From Nitratireductor arenosus (lineage in GTDB: Bacteria > Pseudomonadota > Alphaproteobacteria > Rhizobiales > Rhizobiaceae), in contig NZ_WPHG01000002.1 of assembly GCF_009742725.1 (NCBI RefSeq), positions 186,001-250,000 on the forward strand: a DNA stretch of 64,000 nt, read 5' to 3'. Each line of letters starts with the position of its first letter. The stretch's first letter is position 1. The notes under the pieces were generated by a model that searched no databases, was not told the origin of the DNA, and was given only the letters and a program-made list of their open reading frames with translations. Below, piece after piece: positions 33,429 through 41,907 of the stretch. The position numbers were made by a program, and so were the translations under genes.

Positions 33429-33548
33429 CTTGTCCACCTCCCGGTCATCGTGTCTCGCCGGTTGGGGAAAGGCCGGACGGAAGCGTGCGCGGTCCGAGGG
33501 GATCGTTTAGACTGACGCGCGAAAAAGAATCGCTGTCCGCGGAACACC

Positions 33549-34343
33549 ATGCGCCAATATCTCGACCTCTTGTCCCACGTGCTCGACACGGGCGCCGATC
33601 GCGGCGACCGCACGGGAACCGGCACCCGCTCGGTGTTCGGCCACCAGATGCGGTTCGACCTCGATGACGGCTTTCCGGTTCTGACCACCAAGAAGCTGCA
33701 TCTGAAATCGATCATCCACGAATTGCTGTGGTTTTTGTCCGGCGACACCAATATCGCCTATCTCAACCAGCACGGCGTGACGATCTGGGACGAATGGGCC
33801 GACGAGAACGGCGATCTCGGGCCGGTCTACGGCTCGCAATGGCGGTCCTGGCCGACGCCGGACGGCGGCTCGATCGACCAGATCGCGCAACTCGTCGACC
33901 AGATCCGCACCAATCCGGAGTCGCGGCGCCTGATCGTCTCGGCCTGGAACCCGGCCGAGATCGGCGAGATGGCGCTGCCGCCATGCCACTGCCTGTTCCA
34001 GTTCTACGTCGCCGAGGGTCGGCTGTCGTGCCAGCTCTACCAGCGCTCGGCCGACATCTTTCTCGGCGTGCCGTTCAACATCGCCTCCTACGCGCTCCTG
34101 ACGATGATGGTGGCGCAGGTGACCGGCCTGCGGCCGGGCGAATTCGTGCACACGCTGGGCGACGCGCATCTCTACCACAACCATGTCATGCAGGCGCGGC
34201 TGCAGCTCACCCGCACGCCCAAGCCGCTGCCGACAATGCGCATCAATCCCGATGTCGCCGATCTGTTCGCCTTCCGCTATGCCGATTTCAGCCTCGAGGG
34301 CTACGAGGCCGACGCCTCGATCAAGGCGCCGATCGCGGTGTGA
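33549..34343 (+). CDS. thyA: Thymidylate synthase
   Basis: A 264-residue thymidylate synthase that methylates dUMP to dTMP with methylene-tetrahydrofolate. All key elements are visible: [18 protein letters not shown] at the start, [13 protein letters not shown], the active-site cysteine C146 in [31 protein letters not shown] and HLYHNHVMQ. Length equals that of the Escherichia coli enzyme. In related genomes it is followed by folA; here the next gene is a foreign AT-rich DHFR, and the native folA end remains just after it. Confidence 0.97.
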   Translation: MRQYLDLLSHVLDTGADRGDRTGTGTRSVFGHQMRFDLDDGFPVLTTKKLHLKSIIHELLWFLSGDTNIAYLNQHGVTIWDEWADENGDLGPVYGSQWRSWPTPDGGSIDQIAQLVDQIRTNPESRRLIVSAWNPAEIGEMALPPCHCLFQFYVAEGRLSCQLYQRSADIFLGVPFNIASYALLTMMVAQVTGLRPGEFVHTLGDAHLYHNHVMQARLQLTRTPKPLPTMRINPDVADLFAFRYADFSLEGYEADASIKAPIAV

Positions 34344-34525
34344 GTTTTTTGCTAACTACTCTGTGATTTGGGCCACTTTTGGTGTCGATCTCGTCAAGAA
34401 TGGAGATTGGTTGCTACGATCGGTGCAATACGTTTTATGCCTTTCGTTTTTCTGCGATGGGGTGGAGAAAATTCACCCCAGTGAGTGGGTGTGCCGAAAG
34501 GCGCCGGAATTTCTAAGGACGACAT

Positions 34526-35215
34526 TTGTCTCGCAAAAATAGAACAAGAATGCCTTCGGCCACTTCGCTTGTAGCGAGGAGTTTCCCCGACAAGATTATT
34601 GGTATTGAGAATTCGCTACCATGGCACTTGGGCACCGATCTCAGGCATTTTAAGGAGAGGACCATTGAGCATGCTGTCATCATGGGCCGAAAGACATTTG
34701 AATCAATAGGGCGCCCGCTCCCCAGGAGATGCAACATTGTTTTGTCTCGGAGACCTTTAGAAGAAAGTAAATTTGTCAAATGGGCTCCAAATCCTGAAAC
34801 TGCAATTTTGCTTGCAGATCAGTTCTCTATCTTAAATCTAAAGAAGGAGTTTTTTATAATTGGAGGAGAAGAAATATATAATATATTTCATAATTATATT
34901 AATTTGATATACTTAACGGATGTTAATACAGGTCCTATTAATGGGGATGCCAAATTTGAGATGGATTTTGATTCAAGGGAATGGTGGTTTCGATTTGAAC
35001 GCGAGTTTCCACGTTCTGATGTAGATGACTATTCGTTTCGTATTTCTTGTATTGTGAGAAGGAAACCGTTCCATCGGTTTTTGTCCAAGGCTGAACGCTT
35101 CGGAACTGACCCAAATATCTGGCAAGCGTGGGAACGTTACGAGGCCATGATGGAGCGAACGAAACCCGATGTGGTGGTAGAAGACGAGCAGCTGGATTTG
35201 CTCAAGGACTTGTAG
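34526..35215 (+). CDS. Dihydrofolate reductase, foreign AT-rich type with C-terminal extension
   Basis: A 229-residue dihydrofolate reductase. The DHFR signature is present: SLVARSFPDKIIGIENSLPWHL (start), RHFKERTIEHAVIMGRKTFESIG, NIVLSRRP, EFFIIGGEEIYN and LIYLTDVN, with the catalytic Asp replaced by the ENSLPWHL-type loop and a following D in TDLRHF. The start is TTG at 34526 after TAAGGACGAC. The DNA is far richer in A+T than thyA and the genes around it (34344-35215), and codon use differs sharply, so it is acquired. About 50 residues beyond the usual DHFR end (FHRFLSKAERFGTDPNIWQAW...) have no assignment. The remains of the native folA directly follow, so this gene replaced the native one and probably supplies the function. 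Confidence 0.85.
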   Translation: MSRKNRTRMPSATSLVARSFPDKIIGIENSLPWHLGTDLRHFKERTIEHAVIMGRKTFESIGRPLPRRCNIVLSRRPLEESKFVKWAPNPETAILLADQFSILNLKKEFFIIGGEEIYNIFHNYINLIYLTDVNTGPINGDAKFEMDFDSREWWFRFEREFPRSDVDDYSFRISCIVRRKPFHRFLSKAERFGTDPNIWQAWERYEAMMERTKPDVVVEDEQLDLLKDL

Positions 35216-35216
35216 C

Positions 35217-35285
35217 TTCACCGACGTCCCGCCGGGCGAGAAGGACAGCCACGCCACCCGTTATGCCGTTTACCAGCGGCGTTGA
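35217..35285 (+). pseudogene. folA: 3' remnant of native folA
   Basis: Immediately after the foreign DHFR stop, GC-rich sequence in a different frame codes FTDVPPGEKDSHATRYAVYQRR followed by TGA. This is the normal C-terminal strand of alphaproteobacterial dihydrofolate reductase, with the conserved GEKDSHAT-type segment. The rest of the native gene is gone. The remnant starts within two bases of the foreign stop codon, which marks the right junction of the replacement. Confidence 0.72.
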
Positions 35286-35377
35286 CCGCCCGCATGGCCG
35301 CGCCCGGTTTTTTGCCCTATGATGCAAGGAAAGCGCGACCATGTGCGGCAAATGACAGCGCAAGGTCCATGCCCGCG

Positions 35378-35406
35378 TTGAAAGGGCGGTAGCGCATCCC
35401 TATAAC
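35378..35406 (+). promoter_or_regulatory. Promoter of hflKC
   Basis: TTGAAA (35378-35383) and TATAAC (35401-35406) are separated by 17 bases. The -35 TTGAAA with CCC before the -10 also resembles heat-shock sigma-32 sites, which would suit hflKC. It lies 69 bases upstream of hflK. Confidence 0.55.
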
Positions 35407-35474
35407 TCTCCACAAATGGATTCCGCCCGGCACTCAGGCCGTCGCGAGGCGGAACGCACAATGAAAGGAATTTC

Positions 35475-36557
35475 ATGCCCTGGAGTAATCAGAGCGGAGG
35501 CGGCGGCCCTTGGGGGGGCGGTAATGGCGGTGGCCCCTGGGGCCAGGGGCCGCGCGGTCCGGGCGGACCGTCGAACAACCCACCCGACCTGGAGGACATC
35601 ATCCGCCGAGGCCAGGACCGGCTCAAGCAGGCCCTTCCCGGCGGCGGCGGCTTCAGCCCCGCCATCATCGGACTGATCGTGGTCGGTCTGCTTGGGCTGT
35701 GGGCTTTCAAGGCGGTCTATACGGTCCAGCCCGACGAACTTGGCGTCGAATTGCGTTTCGGCCAGCCGAAGGACGATATTTCCGAGCCGGGCCTGCATTT
35801 CCATTGGTGGCCGATCGAAACGGTCGAAAAGGCCAATACCGCCGAAAAGCTGCTCAATATCGGGGACGCCAGAGGATCGACATCCTCGGGCCTGATGCTG
35901 TCGGGCGACCAGAACATCGTCGATGTCAGCTTTTCCGTCGCTTATCAGGTCTCCGATCCGCGCGCCTATCTGTTCAATGTGCAGAACCCCGACGACATGA
36001 TCCGTCAGATCGGCGAAAGCGCGGTGCGCGAAGTTGTCGGCCGGCGCCCGGCCCAGGATATTTTCCGCGACGATCGCCAGGGCATATCCGATAATGTGCG
36101 CAGCATCATCCAGACGACGCTGGAAGAATATGGTTCCGGCCTGGCGGTGAACGCGATCTCGATCGAGGATGCCGCCCCGCCGCGCGAGGTGGCCGACGCG
36201 TTCGACGAGGTGCAGCGCGCCGAGCAGGACGAGGACCGCTTCGTCGAGGAATCGAATCAGTATTCCAACCAGAAGCTCGGCCAGGCCCGCGGCGAGGCGG
36301 CCCAAGTTCGCGAGGAAGCGGCCGCCTACAAGAACCGTGTCGTGCAGGAGGCGCGCGGTGAAGCCCAACGCTTCATCTCCGTCTACGACGAATATGCCAA
36401 GGCGCCGGACGTGACCCGCAAGCGCCTGTTTCTGGAAACGATGGAACAAGTCCTGAAAGGATCCAACAAGGTGATCGTCGAACAGGGCAATGGCCCGGGC
36501 GTGGTGCCGTATCTGCCGCTGCCCGAACTGCAGAAGCGCGCTGGAGGGGACCAGTGA
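35475..36557 (+). CDS. hflK: FtsH protease modulator HflK
   Basis: A 360-residue SPFH-domain membrane protein that, with HflC, forms a large complex around the FtsH protease and limits its access to membrane substrates. The N terminus is glycine-rich and low complexity (about 1-30), then a single membrane helix (about 55-80, IIGLIVVGLLGLWAFKAVY) and the SPFH domain begins with QPDELGVELRFGQPK. The coiled-coil part around residues 240-330 is rich in Glu, Ala and Arg. It overlaps hflC by one base (TGATG) and the two are translated together. Confidence 0.94.
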   Translation: MPWSNQSGGGGPWGGGNGGGPWGQGPRGPGGPSNNPPDLEDIIRRGQDRLKQALPGGGGFSPAIIGLIVVGLLGLWAFKAVYTVQPDELGVELRFGQPKDDISEPGLHFHWWPIETVEKANTAEKLLNIGDARGSTSSGLMLSGDQNIVDVSFSVAYQVSDPRAYLFNVQNPDDMIRQIGESAVREVVGRRPAQDIFRDDRQGISDNVRSIIQTTLEEYGSGLAVNAISIEDAAPPREVADAFDEVQRAEQDEDRFVEESNQYSNQKLGQARGEAAQVREEAAAYKNRVVQEARGEAQRFISVYDEYAKAPDVTRKRLFLETMEQVLKGSNKVIVEQGNGPGVVPYLPLPELQKRAGGDQ

Positions 36558-37516
36558 TGTCGAACCGTCTTCCCATTATCGCGTTTGTGGTCGCGATTCT
36601 CGTTATCCTCGGATTCTCATCGTTTTTCATCGTCAACGAACGTCAGCAGGCGATCGTGCTGCGCTTCGGCGAAATCGTCGAGGTGAAGACCGAACCCGGT
36701 CTCTATTTCAAGCTGCCCTTCGGGTTTCTTGAGGCGGACAATGTGCAGTTGATCGAGGACCGCCTGCTGCGGTTCGACCTCGACGACATCCGCGTACAGG
36801 TGTCGGGCGGCAAGTTTTACGAAGTGGACGCCTTCGTTGCCTACCGCATTTCCGATCCGCGCACCTTCCGCCAGACGGTATCGGGCAGCGTGACGCTGGC
36901 CGAGCAACGGCTGCGTACGCGTCTCGACGCCGCGTTGCGTCGGGTCTACGGCCTGCGCGGCTTCGAGGCCGCCCTTTCGGAGGAGCGGTCGTCGATGATG
37001 CGCGAAGTGCGCGACCAGTTGCGGCCGGACGCCAATTCGCTCGGGCTCGAGATCTCGGACGTGCGTATTCGCCGGACCGACCTCACCCAGGAGGTTTCGC
37101 AACAAACCTATGACCGCATGAAAGCCGAGCGTCTGGCCGAGGCCGAGCGTCTGCGCGCTCGTGGTCGCGAGGCGGCCCAGCGCATCCGCGCCCGCGCGGA
37201 CCGCGAGGTCGTGGAGATCGTCGCCGAGGCGCGCCGGGAATCGGAGATCCTGCGCGGTGAGGGCGAGGCCGAGCGCAACGCGATCTTCGCCGATGCCTTC
37301 GAGCGCGATACGGAATTCTTCGAGTTCTACCGCTCCATGGCCGCCTATACGCAGGCCCTGGACAGTGAAGGCACCTCCATGGTGCTTTCTCCGAATTCGG
37401 AGTTCTTCCGTTATTTCGGTTCGCCCGAAGGCCGGGCTCCCGCGCCCCGTGGGGACGCTCCTGCCGGTCCGCGCGCCGACGGCACGACCACCGGCGCGAC
37501 GCCGCCCGGCGAGTAG
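36557..37516 (+). CDS. hflC: FtsH protease modulator HflC
   Basis: A 319-residue SPFH-domain partner of HflK. It has an N-terminal membrane helix (PIIAFVVAILVILGFSSFFIV) and then the typical ERQQAIVLRFGEIVEVKTEPGLYFK. The rest matches the HflC pattern up to the glutamate-rich helix; a proline- and alanine-rich tail of about 30 residues ends the protein. The start ATG overlaps the hflK stop, with GGAGGGGACC as ribosome-binding site. It is followed without a gap by the DUF2065 gene, a conserved order in this bacterial group. Confidence 0.94.
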   Translation: MSNRLPIIAFVVAILVILGFSSFFIVNERQQAIVLRFGEIVEVKTEPGLYFKLPFGFLEADNVQLIEDRLLRFDLDDIRVQVSGGKFYEVDAFVAYRISDPRTFRQTVSGSVTLAEQRLRTRLDAALRRVYGLRGFEAALSEERSSMMREVRDQLRPDANSLGLEISDVRIRRTDLTQEVSQQTYDRMKAERLAEAERLRARGREAAQRIRARADREVVEIVAEARRESEILRGEGEAERNAIFADAFERDTEFFEFYRSMAAYTQALDSEGTSMVLSPNSEFFRYFGSPEGRAPAPRGDAPAGPRADGTTTGATPPGE

Positions 37517-37517
37517 G

Positions 37518-37703
37518 GTGGGCGACTTCGTTGCCGCCATCGGTCTCGTCCTCGTGATCGAGGGCGTGATCTATGGCGGCTTTCCCGGTTTTGCCCGGCG
37601 GCTCGCGGCCGAAATGCGCGAGACGCCGGAGCATGTGCTGCGTTATGGCGGCTTGGCGGCGGTCGCGGCCGGGGTCGCGATCGTGTGGCTGGTTCGCGGA
37701 TAA
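37518..37703 (+). CDS. DUF2065 family membrane protein
   Basis: A 61-residue protein with two hydrophobic helices (DFVAAIGLVLVIEGVIYGGF and LRYGGLAAVAAGVAIVWLV). This is the DUF2065 pattern, commonly encoded directly after hflC. It starts with GTG two bases after the hflC stop, so it is part of the same operon. Function unknown; the position suggests a role beside the HflKC-FtsH complex. Confidence 0.83.
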   Translation: MGDFVAAIGLVLVIEGVIYGGFPGFARRLAAEMRETPEHVLRYGGLAAVAAGVAIVWLVRG

Positions 37704-37824
37704 CGCAGGCGTTATCCGCGCGGCGCGCGCGATGTCGCAAACGCGCCGCATTTGTTGGGAAGTCTCAATCAATCGTGCGAAGGCCGCGTTGGCGGTCATG
37801 CGCCGCCATCGGGAGAACGATCGC

Positions 37825-39318
37825 ATGTCCTTGACGCGAGTTTGGCCATCGCTGCGCACACGTCTCGTTTCGGCCGCGGCCGCCATTCTGGTGGCCGGTG
37901 CCACCGTGTCGATGCCCCAGGCCCTGGCCCAGAATGCGGGGCCGGCCTCGGTCGCCGATCTCGCCGACGGGCTGATCGAGGCGGTCGTCAACATCTCGAC
38001 CTCGCAGACCACGCGTGGCGGCCGCGACGCGGTGCCGATGCCGAAACTGCCGGAAGGCTCGCCGTTTCAGGACTTCTTCGACGAATTTTTCCGTAACCGG
38101 GACGGCGACGACAGCCGCCCGCGCAAAGTTCAGTCGCTCGGATCCGGCTTCGTGATCGATGCCGAAGAGGGCATCATCGTCACCAATAACCACGTGATCG
38201 CCGATGCCGATGAGATCGAGGCCAATTTTTCCGACGGCAGCAAGCTGAAGGCCGAACTGATCGGGCGCGACACCAAGACCGATCTGGCGATCCTGAAGGT
38301 CGACCCGACCAAGAAAAAACTCACCGCGGTGTCGTTCGGCGATTCGGAAAAGATGCGTGTCGGCGACTGGGTGCTGGCGATCGGCAACCCGTTCGGGTTG
38401 GGCGGCTCGGTGTCGATCGGCATCGTGTCGGCCAATAATCGCGACATCAATTCCGGTCCCTACGACGATTACATCCAGACCGACGCGGCGATCAACCGCG
38501 GCAATTCGGGCGGACCGCTGTTCAACATGGCCGGTCAGGTGATCGGCATCAACACCGCCATCATCTCGCCGTCGGGCGGCTCGATCGGTATCGGGTTTTC
38601 GATCCCGGCCAAACTCGCCGTCAACGTGATCGACCAGTTGCGCGAATTCGGCGAGACGCGGCGTGGCTGGCTCGGCGTGCGGATCCAGCCAGTGACCGAC
38701 GACATCGCCGAAAGCCTCGGCATGGCGACCGCAAAGGGCGCGCTGGTGGCCGGCATCGTCAAGGACGGTCCGGTCGATGACGGCTCCGTCCAGCCTGGTG
38801 ACGTGATTATCCGTTTCGACGGCCAGGATATTATCGACATGCGCGACTTGCCGCGCATCGTGGCGGAAAGCCCGGTCGGCAAGGCGGTCGACGTGGTCAT
38901 CGTGCGCAAGGGCGAGGAAAGCACGGTCAAGGTCACGCTGGGCCGGCTGGAGGATGGCGAGCAGCTCGCCTCCGCCGAGACCGGGGGCGAAGGCGGCGAT
39001 GGTGGCGCGTCGGTCGCAACGGCGACGGTGCTCGGCATGACTATCGCCGAGCTCGACGACCCGGCGCGGCAGCGTTTCGAGATTTCCGAGGACGTGTCCG
39101 GTGTGGTGGTAACCGAGGTCGCGCCGGATTCGGCGGCGATGGAAAAAGGCATCGCGGCCGGTGACGTCATCACCGAAATCGCTCAGGAATCGGTGTCAAC
39201 GCCGCAGCAGGTGATGGACCGCATCACCGCGCTCAAGGAACAGGGCCGCAAGAACGCGCTGTTGATGCTGGCCTCCAAGAGCGGCGAGCTGCGTTTCGTG
39301 ACGGTGCGGATGAACTGA
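37825..39318 (+). CDS. degP: Periplasmic serine protease DegP/HtrA with two PDZ domains
   Basis: A 497-residue HtrA protease/chaperone of the periplasm. A signal peptide ends near residue 34 (ALAQ). The catalytic triad is complete: H123 in VTNNHVIAD, D153 in KTDLAIL and S228 in NRGNSGGPLF. Two PDZ domains follow (about 275-375, starting RRGWLGVRIQPVTDD, and about 400-495). An acidic/glycine-rich linker (SAETGGEGGDGGAS) joins them. It degrades or refolds misfolded envelope proteins. It is transcribed after hflKC-DUF2065 with a 121-base gap, possibly with its own promoter. Confidence 0.95.
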   Translation: MSLTRVWPSLRTRLVSAAAAILVAGATVSMPQALAQNAGPASVADLADGLIEAVVNISTSQTTRGGRDAVPMPKLPEGSPFQDFFDEFFRNRDGDDSRPRKVQSLGSGFVIDAEEGIIVTNNHVIADADEIEANFSDGSKLKAELIGRDTKTDLAILKVDPTKKKLTAVSFGDSEKMRVGDWVLAIGNPFGLGGSVSIGIVSANNRDINSGPYDDYIQTDAAINRGNSGGPLFNMAGQVIGINTAIISPSGGSIGIGFSIPAKLAVNVIDQLREFGETRRGWLGVRIQPVTDDIAESLGMATAKGALVAGIVKDGPVDDGSVQPGDVIIRFDGQDIIDMRDLPRIVAESPVGKAVDVVIVRKGEESTVKVTLGRLEDGEQLASAETGGEGGDGGASVATATVLGMTIAELDDPARQRFEISEDVSGVVVTEVAPDSAAMEKGIAAGDVITEIAQESVSTPQQVMDRITALKEQGRKNALLMLASKSGELRFVTVRMN

Positions 39319-39399
39319 CGTCGGCGCGGACGGGGCGCGAGAGAACCGTTCCGCGCACGACCCCGTGGGCAAGCGTGGGCTGCTGGTCGGTCGGGCCGT

Positions 39400-39963
39400 C
39401 TATGGCGTGGCGCGCGCCAGCCAGTCCTCCCGGGCAAGGCGGTAGAGGACGTGGCGGCGCAAGTCGGGATGGCTTTCGGGCACCTTCGGGTGATCGAAGT
39501 CCTGTCCGAGCACGCGCCGCATGCCGATCCGCTCCATCACCGCGGTCGAGCGCGTGTTGTTCCACACGGCGAACGACACGATCTCGCTCAAGCCGAGATC
39601 GCCGAAACCGTAGGCGAGCAGGGCCTTGGCGGCCTCGCTGGCGTAGCCGTTGCTCCAAAATTCCGGCGCCAGCCGCCAGCCGATCTCGAAGGTTTCGGCA
39701 GGCAGGGTCGGTTCCAGGCCGGCCGGCTGGATGCCGGCGAAACCGACCGTCGTGCCGGTGGCGCGCAGTTCCAGCGCCGCGAAGCCGTAACCGTTCCTGG
39801 CGATGCCGTCTCGCAGCAGGTCGAATAGCTGGTCTGCCTGCTCGCGGTCGCGGCGGAAGGGAAAAAACGCCATCACCCGATCGTCGGAATTGATCTGGAA
39901 AAACAGCTCGCGGTCGCGATCCTGCCAGTTGCGGATCACCAGTCGTTGGGTTTCCAGTCTCAT
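39400..39963 (-). CDS. GNAT family N-acetyltransferase (RimJ/RimL-like)
   Basis: A 187-residue GNAT-fold acetyltransferase of the ribosomal-protein-serine acetyltransferase group. Visible blocks are LETQRLVIRNWQDRDRE at the start, FEIGWRLAPEFWSNGYASEA (acetyl-CoA-binding region, about 91-112) and SFAVWNNTRSTAVMERIGM. The substrate is unknown. It overlaps the serB gene by four bases and is thus translationally coupled to it. Confidence 0.85.
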   Translation of the reverse strand: MRLETQRLVIRNWQDRDRELFFQINSDDRVMAFFPFRRDREQADQLFDLLRDGIARNGYGFAALELRATGTTVGFAGIQPAGLEPTLPAETFEIGWRLAPEFWSNGYASEAAKALLAYGFGDLGLSEIVSFAVWNNTRSTAVMERIGMRRVLGQDFDHPKVPESHPDLRRHVLYRLAREDWLARATP

Positions 39964-40850
39964 GGCCGGTCGAACTCGGACTGGCGATAACCCTGCAGGT
40001 AGAGCAGTGCCGTCAGGTCGCCATAGTCGACCCGGATGCGGGCCTGGGCGGCGACGCTCGGCTTGGCGTGCAGCGCCACACCAGTTCCGGCGAGCTGGAG
40101 CATGTCGAGATCGTTGGCGCCGTCGCCAACGGCGATGGCGTCCTGAACGCCAAGGCCAAGACGCGCGGCGATCGCGTGCAGGGCCTCGGCCTTGGCGCTG
40201 CGGCCCAGGATCGGCTCGTCGACCCGGCCGGTCAGGACACCGTTCTCCTCGACCAGCCGGTTGGCCTGGTTGTCGTGAAAGCCGAGCATGGCGGCGACCG
40301 GCCCGGTAAACAGCGTGAAGCCGCCCGACACAAGCGCGGTGAAGGCGCCGTTTTTTCGCATGGTGGCAACGAGCTCGCGGCCGCCTGGGGCAAGCGTGAT
40401 GCGCTCGGCGATCACACGCGCGACGACCTCGACCGGCAGGCCTTTGAGAAGCGCCACGCGTTCGCGCAGGGCCGGTTCGAAGGCGATCTCGCCGTCCATG
40501 GCGCGGGCGGTGATCGTCTCGACCTGGCCGCGCAGGCCGACCTCATCGGCGAGCTCATCGATGCATTCCTGGCCGATCATGGTGGAATCCATGTCGGCGA
40601 TCAGGATTTTCTTGCGTCGTCCGGCCTCGTCCTGAACGACTATGTCGAGGGGGTAATCCTCGAGCGCGGCGCGTAGCCGCGCGGCGGCCTCGGCATGATC
40701 CACACCCTCCGGCACGACGATGTCGGCGGCGATGGCGGGTGCGAGCCAGTCGATCCGGCTTGCGCCGAGGGCCGATATCGCCATAGTCGCCGCGTCCTCG
40801 CTGAGCGCGCGGGCGACGGGGTTGGAAATGATTGTTGCGACGAGTGCCAT
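39960..40850 (-). CDS. serB: Phosphoserine phosphatase
   Basis: A 296-residue HAD-family phosphatase that makes serine from phosphoserine. The N-terminal ACT-like part is residues 1-75. The catalytic HAD motif DMDST (D86, D88) stands in ILIADMDSTMIGQECIDEL, with SGGFTLF as motif II and GDGANDLDML as motif IV. The gene's start codon overlaps that of miaA on the opposite strand (CATG at 40848-40851), so there is no intergenic region: each gene's ribosome-binding and promoter sequences lie within the other. The N terminus (MALVATIISNP) is characteristic of the family, so this start is probably correct. Confidence 0.94.
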   Translation of the reverse strand: MALVATIISNPVARALSEDAATMAISALGASRIDWLAPAIAADIVVPEGVDHAEAAARLRAALEDYPLDIVVQDEAGRRKKILIADMDSTMIGQECIDELADEVGLRGQVETITARAMDGEIAFEPALRERVALLKGLPVEVVARVIAERITLAPGGRELVATMRKNGAFTALVSGGFTLFTGPVAAMLGFHDNQANRLVEENGVLTGRVDEPILGRSAKAEALHAIAARLGLGVQDAIAVGDGANDLDMLQLAGTGVALHAKPSVAAQARIRVDYGDLTALLYLQGYRQSEFDRP

Positions 40851-41796
40851 GAAAAATCCTGCACCGGCGGAACGCCGGGCGCCGTTGAAAAACGCGATCC
40901 TGATAGCCGGCCCGACCGCCACCGGCAAGTCGCGACTGGCGCTGGCGTTGGCCGAGCGCAGCGGCGGGCGGATCGTGAATGCCGATTCCATGCAGGTCTA
41001 CGCGATGCTCGAACGCATCACCGCACGGCCGGATCGGGCCGCACTCGACCGGGCGCCGCACCATCTTTACGGTCATGTCGATCCGGCAAGGGCCTATTCC
41101 ACCGGCGCGTGGCTGCGCGATGTCGTTGCGCTTGTGGACCGTTTTGGCGCCGACAATGCCCCGTTCATCTTCGTCGGGGGGACGGGACTTTATTTTCGTG
41201 CGCTGGAAGGCGGGCTGTCGGACATGCCGGACGTTCCCGCCGCGGTGCGCCGCCGCTGGCGCGATCGCCTCGCGCGCGAGGGGAGCGAAGCGCTTCACCG
41301 CGACCTCGATGCGCGCGATCCGGCGAGCGCGGCAAGGCTTGCGCCGGCCGACGGCCAGCGGATCGTGCGCGCCCTGGAGGTGTTTGACCATACCGGCCGC
41401 CCGATCGGCGATTGGCAGGCGCGCCAGGCGCCGGCAATCGTGGATTCAGACACAGTGCGCCGCTTCGTGCTCGATGTCGACCGCGCGGCGTTGACGGGCA
41501 GGATAGACAGGCGTTTCGACGACATGATGGCGTCTGGCGCCCTTGAGGAGGTGAGGGCGCTCGTCGCGCGCGCCATCGATCCGGCCCTGCCGGCGATGAA
41601 GGCGATCGGCGTGCCCGAGCTTGCCGCAGTCCTTGCCGGCGAGACCACGCTCGAGGATGCCGTTTCGCGCGCCAAGATCGCGACCAGGCGTTATGCCAAG
41701 CGCCAGTCGACGTGGTTTCGCAATCAACTCGACCCGTCATGGACGAAAGTCACGCCGGACATGACGGTGGGAAGATTGTTTACCCCTCGGGTTTAA
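40849..41796 (+). CDS. miaA: tRNA dimethylallyltransferase
   Basis: A 315-residue MiaA, which adds the isopentenyl group to adenosine 37 of tRNAs that read UNN codons. The P-loop GPTATGKS is at 21-28, followed by GGRIVNADSMQVY, HHLYGHVDP, FVGGTGLYFRAL and TRRYAKRQSTWFRNQ near the end. The first ATG overlaps serB's start (40848-40850). It ends 112 bases before the diguanylate cyclase gene. Length is as in other Alphaproteobacteria. Confidence 0.95.
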   Translation: MKNPAPAERRAPLKNAILIAGPTATGKSRLALALAERSGGRIVNADSMQVYAMLERITARPDRAALDRAPHHLYGHVDPARAYSTGAWLRDVVALVDRFGADNAPFIFVGGTGLYFRALEGGLSDMPDVPAAVRRRWRDRLAREGSEALHRDLDARDPASAARLAPADGQRIVRALEVFDHTGRPIGDWQARQAPAIVDSDTVRRFVLDVDRAALTGRIDRRFDDMMASGALEEVRALVARAIDPALPAMKAIGVPELAAVLAGETTLEDAVSRAKIATRRYAKRQSTWFRNQLDPSWTKVTPDMTVGRLFTPRV

Positions 41797-41907
41797 GAGG
41801 TGGCAGCGACATTCCAGATAGAAAAAATTCACGCAAAGGTTGCAGTCATTAACACGGCCGTAAACAAACACGTGCGAAACTCGATTTCGACTGGTCGGTG
41901 GTGGACA

